Source of the DNA: Klebsiella oxytoca
Lineage (GTDB): Bacteria; Pseudomonadota; Gammaproteobacteria; Enterobacterales; Enterobacteriaceae
Length of the DNA stretch: 64,000 nucleotides
Assembly (NCBI RefSeq): GCF_009707385.1
Contig: NZ_CP046115.1
Location: 2,604,001 to 2,668,000 of the forward strand
Reading direction: 5' to 3'
Shown: positions 58,839 to 64,000 of the stretch, piece by piece
Numbering within the stretch: position 1 is the stretch's first letter
Layout: every line of letters starts with the position of its first letter
Position numbers and translations under genes: made by a program
The notes under the pieces: model-generated
The model's input: the letters and a program-made list of their open reading frames with translations, nothing else
What the model was told of the DNA's origin: nothing
The model's database searches: none

Positions 58839-59438
58839 ATGCATCGGATTAAAACTCTTCTTATCGCTGGACTTCTTCTGTCTGGCGCCGTTCAGGCGCA
58901 TAACGTACTGGATTTTCCGCAGCCGCAAAACAATCCCGAAGAATTCTACGCCGTGACTGAAATCCCCGCGGGCGGGATTATTAAATATGAAACTGATGCC
59001 AAAACCGGTTTTCTGATTGCCGACCGTTTTCAGTCGATGCCGGTGGTCTATCCGGCTAACTACGGTTCGCTAACCCAATCCCTCGCGGGGGATGGCGATC
59101 CGCTGGACGTGATATTTTATACTCGCGCGCCGATGGCGCCGGGAACGCTGATTAAGCTGCGCGCGATTGGTGTCCTGAAAATGATCGATGGCGGTGAGAA
59201 AGACGATAAAATCATTGCCGTTCCGGCAAGCAAAATCGACCCAACCTACGATGACATCAACAATATCAGCGATCTGCCAAAAATTGAGCAGGAGCGCCTG
59301 CAGGCCTTCTTCCGTGTTTACAAACAGCTGCCGGAAGGCCGCAAAAAAGTAGAACTGGACGGCTTTAACGATGCCGCCGCCGCGAAGCAGGAAATTAAAA
59401 CGGCATGGGAAGCCTGGAAAGAGAAAAATCCGCAATAA
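58839..59438 (+). CDS. Exported family I inorganic pyrophosphatase
   Basis: 199 aa. A signal peptide (1-20, SGAVQA|HNV) precedes a complete family I PPase domain. With a uniform offset of 20, all catalytic positions of E. coli Ppa are matched: Lys49, Glu51, Arg63, Tyr75, Asp85, Asp87, Asp90, Asp117, Asp122, Lys124, Tyr161, Lys162. Family I enzymes are normally cytosolic housekeeping proteins, so a periplasmic copy is unusual. It may hydrolyse pyrophosphate in the periplasm for phosphate gain. It is a single gene, divergent from adhP. Confidence 0.85.
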   Translation: MHRIKTLLIAGLLLSGAVQAHNVLDFPQPQNNPEEFYAVTEIPAGGIIKYETDAKTGFLIADRFQSMPVVYPANYGSLTQSLAGDGDPLDVIFYTRAPMAPGTLIKLRAIGVLKMIDGGEKDDKIIAVPASKIDPTYDDINNISDLPKIEQERLQAFFRVYKQLPEGRKKVELDGFNDAAAAKQEIKTAWEAWKEKNPQ

Positions 59439-59446
59439 GTTTAAAA

Positions 59447-59468
59447 ACAGGCATCCGCCGGTGCCTGT
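59447..59468 (+). terminator. Possible terminator of the pyrophosphatase gene
   Basis: 7-bp stem acaggca / tgcctgt with an 8-nt loop followed by agattttcct, 9 nt after the stop. Confidence 0.5.
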
Positions 59469-59599
59469 AGATTTTCCTGTGAAATAACAGCTGAGATGTG
59501 GATAAACACGCTACGAAACCGCCAGCTATTGCGGATAGCGCCCTGACGTTTGTGACAAGTCGGCTAGTCCCAGGCATTGACAGCATAGAGCGCAAGATG

Positions 59600-59614
59600 G
59601 TTGTATATTACAAC
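59600..59614. promoter_or_regulatory. Palindrome upstream of the MarR-GNAT gene
   Basis: gttgta-tat-tacaac is a perfect 15-bp palindrome ending 25 bp before the start codon, the usual place for a MarR autorepression site. The core TTGTATATTACAA is typical of MarR-GNAT proteins. Confidence 0.55.
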
Positions 59615-59639
59615 TATTCATTGGCTGTGCTGGTTTAAA

Positions 59640-60593
59640 ATGACGACGACTTCGCTGATTAATGAAATTCGTACCGCTTCACGCCTGATGGTCCGCGAGC
59701 TGGGCTTTATGAGCACCACTCTGGCCGCCACGGACTATTCACCTTCCGCGGTTCACACTTTACTGGAGATATCGCTCCGTGGAGCTATGACCGCCGCGCA
59801 GCTGGTGCAGATTCTGGGGCTCGAAAAATCGAGCGTCTCGCGCATGCTTTCCCGGTTAATCGTGGCCGGAGAGCTACAGGAAAAAATCTCTACTCATGAT
59901 GGGCGTTTTAAACAGCTCGAGTTAACGGCGAAGGGCGCAGTGACGGTGGATAAAATTAACGCCTACGGAGCCATGCGGGTGGTTAACGCGCTGGCGCATT
60001 TAAGTGAAGAGCAGCAGCAAAACGTTGCGCAGGGCCTGACTACCTGGGCTTACGCGCTGGAAAAATGTCGCGACGCCAAAGCGAGTCCAGCAAAAAAAGA
60101 GATCGGCATCATTACCGGCTACCGTCCGGGGATGATTGGCCGCATCGCGCAGATGCATGGCGAGTATTATGCAAAGCACTATGATTTTGGTCGCTTTTTT
60201 GAGAGTAAAGTCGCCAGCGGGCTGGCGGAGTTTTCCACTCGTCTGGCGTCCCCGCGCAGCCAGGTCTGGCTGGCCGTGGACCGCGAGCAGATTGTCGGGT
60301 CGGTGGCGATTGACGGCGAGGACCTGGGTAACAATGAAGCGCATCTGCGCTGGTTTATTCTGGATGATAGCTGTCGGGGAAGCGGAGTCGGCAGGCGTTT
60401 GCTAAGTGAAGCCATGAACTTTTGCGATAGCCAGGGTTTTGCGGCGGTGCAGCTATGGACGTTCAGCGGATTGAATGCCGCCCGCAGGCTTTATGAATCC
60501 TTTGGCTTCACGCTGCATAAAGAGTGGCAAGGGGATCAGTGGGGCAGGATGATGACCGAACAGCAGTTTAGCCGGGTCACACAAAGAGAGTAG
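59640..60593 (+). CDS. MarR-GNAT fusion protein
   Basis: 317 aa. N-terminal MarR winged HTH (~1-145; VHTLLEISLRGAMTAAQLVQILGLEKSSVSRMLSRLIVAGELQEK, DGRFKQLELTAKG) joined to a C-terminal GNAT acetyltransferase (~160-317; FILDDSCRGSGVGRRLLSEAMNFCDSQGFAAVQLWTFSGLNAARRLYESFGF, with the R/QxxGxG/A acetyl-CoA loop). Such fusions are one-component regulators whose acetyltransferase may modify a small molecule. The ATG at 59640 starts the MTTTS N-terminus; the ribosome site is weak. Substrate unknown. Confidence 0.85.
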   Translation: MTTTSLINEIRTASRLMVRELGFMSTTLAATDYSPSAVHTLLEISLRGAMTAAQLVQILGLEKSSVSRMLSRLIVAGELQEKISTHDGRFKQLELTAKGAVTVDKINAYGAMRVVNALAHLSEEQQQNVAQGLTTWAYALEKCRDAKASPAKKEIGIITGYRPGMIGRIAQMHGEYYAKHYDFGRFFESKVASGLAEFSTRLASPRSQVWLAVDREQIVGSVAIDGEDLGNNEAHLRWFILDDSCRGSGVGRRLLSEAMNFCDSQGFAAVQLWTFSGLNAARRLYESFGFTLHKEWQGDQWGRMMTEQQFSRVTQRE

Positions 60594-60608
60594 AACCACA
60601 GCGAATAA

Positions 60609-60638
60609 TCTCCCGGCGCGAACATCCGCGCCGGGAGA
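60609..60638. terminator. Bidirectional terminator
   Basis: Perfect 12-bp stem tctcccggcgcg / cgcgccgggaga with a 6-nt loop, between the convergent MarR-GNAT and ABC-F genes. Confidence 0.78.
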
Positions 60639-60644
60639 GAACCT

Positions 60645-62357
60645 TTAGCTTAATAACGAATTGATTGTCGCAATCTCCTCACGCCACTGCGCCTGCAGCT
60701 GCGGTTTTTGATGTTTTGGTTTACGCGCCAGATCGTCACTCAGCAGCTGCTCGAGCGTGATTAACCGCTCCAGCAGCGCATCATGATCGTTTTCTGATTC
60801 GCGGCGGCTCATCGTCGTATTCTCTATGACCGGACGGCGAACCTTGATGCGTAAAAGGTCATAGATCTCTTCGGCGCTATGCCATTCGCTCAGCCCGTGC
60901 TCATCAATAAGCCAGAATCGATTGCAGCTGTTGTTGATAAGCTCACGGTCGTGGCTCACCAGCAGCAGGCCGCCGGGGTAGTCGCGCAGCGTTGCCGCCA
61001 GCGCTGTTTTGCCATCCATATCTAAATGGTTGGTGGGCTCATCCAGCAGCAGCAGGCTATAGCGGGCGAGAGACAGGCCGACGAACAGCAGACGCGAACG
61101 CTCGCCGCCGCTTAAGGTCACAACCTTTTGCCCGTGACGCGCCCAGCTGAATCCGGCGGCGATCAGCGCCCGTTTACGCGTTTCCGCCGCCGGTTCAAAT
61201 GACTCCAGCGCGTCGAGAAGGGAGTCATCATCCGCCAGCTGATGCAGGCTCTGGTCGTAATAACCCGGTTTCAGCCGCGGATGCAGGCGTAACCCGTCCT
61301 CCGCCGTTTCCTGCTGCATGTGCCGCCACAGCAGGCGCAGTAGTGAAGACTTGCCGCAGCCGTTACGCCCCATCACCGCCACCCGGTCGCCGCTTTTCAG
61401 CCGCGCCAGGCGTGCAGTGAACAGAGCTGGCAGACCCGGAGCAGGGGAAACGGGAAGGTTTTCCATCTCCAGCAGGCGGTCAGCGCGCAGCGCGTCGCCT
61501 TGCAGGGCTAGCCGCCAGGGCGTTCCGGCGGTGAGATTGGTTTGGCTCTCCTTCAGGCGCTGGACCTGCTTTTCCATCTGTTTGGCTTTGCGCGAGAGAT
61601 CTTCGTTGTCATAGGTCCGGCCCCAGATAGCCAGCCGTTTGGCGCTGGCAGCGATCCGGTCGATCTCCTTTTGCTCGGCTTTATGGCGCAGCGCATCGCT
61701 GGCGTCCTGCTCGTCCAGCGCCTGACGGGCGGCGCTGCAGGGCAGGGAGAAGGCGTGCAGGGTTTTTTCGCGCAGGATCCAGCTGGCATTAGTTACAACA
61801 TCCAAAAGGATGTTGTCATGCGACACCAGAACGAAACTCCCCTGCCAGGTTTGCAGGAAGCTTTCCAGCCACAGGAGGGTCGGCAGATCGAGGTGGTTTC
61901 CCGGCTCGTCCAGAAGCAGGAGATCCGGACGCTGAATGAGCGCCCTCGCAAGCAGCAGGCGGGTATGCTGTCCGCCGCTCAGGGTTGATGCCTGCTGCTG
62001 AGTCTCCGCTGGCGTAAAGCCCATCTCCGCCAGTAGCCTTTCCGCTTGCCAGACGTGATGCTCACGGTCAATAACGGGCAGTTTTGCCAGTACCACCTGA
62101 AGGAGAGACTGTTCTAATAGCGTATCAGGGAGATGCTGTTCCACCCGCGCCAGCAGACAATGGTTGGCCAGCGCCACACTGCCCGAAGTGGGGTCGATAG
62201 TCCCGTCCAGCACCTGCAGCAAGGTACTTTTGCCACAGCCGTTGTAGCCGATAAGACCAATGCGGTCGCCTTTTTTCAGGGTAAAGGAGAGCTCGGTGAA
62301 CAGCGGGCCAAACGCCGTATCAACATGAAGAGATTGTGCAGTTAGTAATGTACTCAT
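60645..62357 (-). CDS. ABC-F family ATPase
   Basis: 570 aa with two ABC domains and no membrane segment. Domain 1: GYNGCGKST, LSGGQHTRLLLARAL, LLLLDEPGNHLDLPT. Domain 2: GRNGCGKSS, LSGGERSRLLFVGLSL, LLLLDEPTNHLDMD. The linker between them (~205-275, EQKEIDRIAASAKRLAIWG...SRKAKQMEKQVQRLKES) is the helical P-site tRNA interaction region of ABC-F translation factors. A C-terminal charged helix follows. It could be a ribosome-protection or antibiotic-resistance factor or a housekeeping translation factor. The ATG at 62357 is preferred to an upstream TTG. A leader ORF and hairpins precede it. Confidence 0.88.
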   Translation of the reverse strand: MSTLLTAQSLHVDTAFGPLFTELSFTLKKGDRIGLIGYNGCGKSTLLQVLDGTIDPTSGSVALANHCLLARVEQHLPDTLLEQSLLQVVLAKLPVIDREHHVWQAERLLAEMGFTPAETQQQASTLSGGQHTRLLLARALIQRPDLLLLDEPGNHLDLPTLLWLESFLQTWQGSFVLVSHDNILLDVVTNASWILREKTLHAFSLPCSAARQALDEQDASDALRHKAEQKEIDRIAASAKRLAIWGRTYDNEDLSRKAKQMEKQVQRLKESQTNLTAGTPWRLALQGDALRADRLLEMENLPVSPAPGLPALFTARLARLKSGDRVAVMGRNGCGKSSLLRLLWRHMQQETAEDGLRLHPRLKPGYYDQSLHQLADDDSLLDALESFEPAAETRKRALIAAGFSWARHGQKVVTLSGGERSRLLFVGLSLARYSLLLLDEPTNHLDMDGKTALAATLRDYPGGLLLVSHDRELINNSCNRFWLIDEHGLSEWHSAEEIYDLLRIKVRRPVIENTTMSRRESENDHDALLERLITLEQLLSDDLARKPKHQKPQLQAQWREEIATINSLLS

Positions 62358-62379
62358 TGTGAACTTACTCAAGAGTTAC

Positions 62380-62504
62380 AGGCATGTGAATGCCTCGTCA
62401 AACATCGCTGACGATAACCCGGTAAGCCCGAGGGAAGGGATTTAGTCTATGGTGTCTTCGCTCAAGCTGAAGTTATCGCAGCACGATACCGATAACGCTT
62501 GAGC
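62380..62504 (-). promoter_or_regulatory. Leader with mutually exclusive hairpins upstream of the ABC-F gene
   Basis: In the minus-strand RNA three segments alternate. Segment 1 (62504-62490, gcucaagc-guuaucg) pairs with segment 2 (62478-62460, cgauaac-uuca-gcuugagc), a 15-bp stem with a 4-nt bulge. Segment 2 extended (62482-62472, gcugcgauaac) can instead pair with segment 3 (62418-62407, guuaucgucagc), 11 bp with one bulged base. Segment 3 in turn can form a small hairpin (cguca/ugacg). A last stem, aggcau/augccu (62395-62380), lies just before the ABC-F ribosome site. The leader ORF stop codon lies in segment 2. Confidence 0.6.
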
Positions 62505-62556
62505 TGGTGCGATCGCCAAATGTATGTGAAAAAATAAACATTTCACAGTACAGCAT
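62473..62556 (-). CDS. Putative 27-aa leader peptide of the ABC-F gene
   Basis: An ATG at 62556 follows a very strong ribosome site (aaggagg, 5-nt spacing) and opens a 27-codon frame (MLYCEMFIFSHTFGDRTSSS...GIVLR) ending at 62473. It lies about 115 nt upstream of the ABC-F start, after the maeA terminator. Its 3' end overlaps the first stem of the leader. I do not recognise the peptide. Ribosome-mediated attenuation by a short ORF is known for several ABC-F resistance genes; this one is a candidate. Confidence 0.62.
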   Translation of the reverse strand: MLYCEMFIFSHTFGDRTSSSVIGIVLR

Positions 62557-62634
62557 GGGATCCTCCTTTTCTATTCAGTTGGTTGAAGGATGCTGGCAGT
62601 GTAGAGGAAGAGAGAGGTTTTGGCGAGCAGAGAA

Positions 62635-62659
62635 CAAAAAAGGCCTGCAAAGCAGGCCT
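62635..62659 (-). terminator. Intrinsic terminator of maeA
   Basis: Stem aggcctgc / gcaggcct with a 3-nt loop followed, on the minus strand, by a run of six T. It starts 22 nt after the maeA stop. It separates maeA from the ABC-F leader, so the latter needs its own promoter. Confidence 0.92.
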
Positions 62660-62680
62660 GGTACAGTACTGTTCGACCGA

Positions 62681-64000
62681 TTAAATCGATGTCCGGCGAT
62701 AGTTACGGTATTCCGGCAGCCAGAAGTTATCGGCGATGGCTTGTAACAACGCTTCTGCAGATGTCTTCACCGCCACGCCTTGCTCCTGAGCAACCTTGCC
62801 CACGGCAAACGCGATAGCGCGCGAAACGATCTGGATATCTTTCAGCTCCGGCAGAACCGGACCTTCTCCGTTATTTACCAGCGGCGAATGTTTCGCCAGG
62901 GTTTCACTGGCGGCCATCAGCATCTCATCGGTCACGCGCGATGCGCCAGAGGCGATAACGCCAAGCCCAATTCCCGGGAAGATGTAGGAGTTATTACATT
63001 GAGCGATAACGTACTGTTTGCCTTTGAGCGTGACCGGGGCGAACGGACTCCCGGTAGCAACCAGCGCTTCTCCGTCGGTCCAGCTGAGGATATTTTGCGG
63101 CGTGGCCTCCACGCGGGAGGTCGGATTGGATAGCGGCATTACGATTGGCCGCGGGCAGTGTCTATGCATCTCACGGATAATTTCTTCGGTGAATAGCCCC
63201 GGCTGGCCGGACACGCCGATCAGAATATCCGGTTTTACGTTGCGTACGACGTCTAGCAGCGACAGCACATCATTGGTGGTGTCCCAGTCTTGCAGGTGCT
63301 CGCGCTTTTGCACCAGTTTGCTCTGGAACGGCAGCAGGTTCGGCATGGCATCGGTCAGCAGGCCGAAACGGTCAACCATAAAGACGCGTTTACGGGCCTC
63401 TTCTTCGCTTAAACCTTCGCGCTGGATCTGGGCGACGATCTGCTCGGCAATACCGCAGCCCGCTGAACCCGCGCCAAGGAAAACAATTTTCTGTTCGCTA
63501 AGCTGGCTGCCTGCGCCGCGGCTGGCGGCGATCAGGGTACCGACGGTGACCGAGGCGGTGCCCTGGATATCATCATTGAATGAACACACTTCATGGCGGT
63601 AGCGGTTAAGCAGCGGCATGGCGTTTTTCTGCGCGAAGTCTTCGAACTGCAGCAAAACGTCTGGCCAGCGGGCTTTAATCGCCTGGATAACATCATCGAC
63701 AAACTGGTAGTACTCGTCGTCGGTGATACGCGGGTGGCGCCAGCCCATGTAGAGCGGATCGTCCAGCAGCTGCTGGTTGTTGGTACCGACGTCCAGTACC
63801 ACCGGCAGGGTATAAGCCGGGCTGATGCCGCCGCAGGTGGTATACAGCGACAGTTTGCCGATAGGAATTCCCATTCCTCCGATGCCCTGGTCACCGAGGC
63901 CAAGAATACGTTCGCCGTCGGTCATCACGATAACTTTGACGTTGTGGTTCGGCACGTTTTGCAGAATGTCGTCGAGGTTATTGCGGTTTTGCCAGGAGAT
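62681..64000 (-). CDS. maeA: NAD-dependent malic enzyme MaeA/SfcA (N-terminal part beyond the window)
   Basis: The C-terminal 439 residues are visible out of about 565. The sequence follows E. coli Mae[29 protein letters not shown], the metal-binding [13 protein letters not shown] and [14 protein letters not shown], the NAD loop [13 protein letters not shown], and the C-terminus YRRTSI. It decarboxylates malate to pyruvate with NAD+. Position next to adhP fits E. coli. The start lies outside, so its promoter cannot be judged. Confidence 0.96.
   Translation of the reverse strand: MSWQNRNNLDDILQNVPNHNVKVIVMTDGERILGLGDQGIGGMGIPIGKLSLYTTCGGISPAYTLPVVLDVGTNNQQLLDDPLYMGWRHPRITDDEYYQFVDDVIQAIKARWPDVLLQFEDFAQKNAMPLLNRYRHEVCSFNDDIQGTASVTVGTLIAASRGAGSQLSEQKIVFLGAGSAGCGIAEQIVAQIQREGLSEEEARKRVFMVDRFGLLTDAMPNLLPFQSKLVQKREHLQDWDTTNDVLSLLDVVRNVKPDILIGVSGQPGLFTEEIIREMHRHCPRPIVMPLSNPTSRVEATPQNILSWTDGEALVATGSPFAPVTLKGKQYVIAQCNNSYIFPGIGLGVIASGASRVTDEMLMAASETLAKHSPLVNNGEGPVLPELKDIQIVSRAIAFAVGKVAQEQGVAVKTSAEALLQAIADNFWLPEYRNYRRTSI

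Overview
The window is chromosomal DNA from an enteric bacterium, most likely Klebsiella in the broad sense (Klebsiella/Raoultella). The backbone follows the E. coli/Salmonella order yncD-yncE-ansP ... pptA-yddH-nhoA-narVWYZ-narU-smvA-yddG-fdnGHI-adhP-maeA. The accessory blocks between these genes are Klebsiella-like: smvR/smvA, catBCA-benABCD, the 'KPN_01854-type' importer cluster and a two-domain GH78 rhamnosidase. I see no tRNA, rRNA, transposase, prophage or CRISPR array.

Layout. 0-4 kb: TonB receptor yncD (cut by the left edge), yncE, a small lipoprotein and ansP. 4.2-4.7 kb: a P-loop kinase-like gene, then extragenic palindromes. 5.1-12.6 kb: an eight-gene operon of two flavin monooxygenases, an M20 deacylase, a GNAT acetyltransferase and a polar amino acid ABC importer with two binding proteins. 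Its gene content matches the Bacillus operons that salvage S-modified cysteine. 12.8-15.2 kb: a GST, pptA, a RelE/HigB-HigA-type toxin-antitoxin pair and an AT-rich membrane protein. 15.2-20.9 kb: a rhamnoside locus (GH78 enzyme, GPH symporter, LamB/ScrY-type porin) with a divergent RhaR-like regulator carrying a one-base frameshift. 21-24.1 kb: HEAT-repeat protein, MarR regulator, yddH and nhoA. 24.2-32.4 kb: nitrate reductase Z and narU. 32.6-34.8 kb: smvR/smvA efflux pair.

34.8-42.0 kb holds benzoate-to-muconolactone catabolism: an IclR regulator divergent from catBCA-benABCD, running from benzoate to catechol, cis,cis-muconate and 3-oxoadipate enol-lactone. 42.0-47.7 kb: yddG and the formate dehydrogenase-N operon, whose fdnG contains an in-frame UGA selenocysteine codon. 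47.8-49.8 kb: a chromosomal ccdAB-type pair and araJ. 49.8-56.9 kb: a tightly overlapping six-gene operon joining a dipeptide-type importer to a luciferase-like monooxygenase and a CMD/AhpD-type protein, with no known substrate. 57-64 kb: a 119-bp inverted-repeat element, adhP, a secreted-type inorganic pyrophosphatase, a MarR-GNAT fusion, an ABC-F protein and maeA (cut by the right edge).

The most unusual signals are: (i) a 27-codon leader ORF with mutually exclusive hairpins upstream of the ABC-F gene; (ii) the uncharacterised importer/monooxygenase/CMD operon; (iii) the S-substituted cysteine salvage-like operon; (iv) paired palindromic operators at the toxin-antitoxin and smvR/smvA promoters and a 28-bp inverted repeat at catB; (v) an exported pyrophosphatase with an intact active site. 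Functional statements rest on reading translated sequence and gene order; no database search was run.
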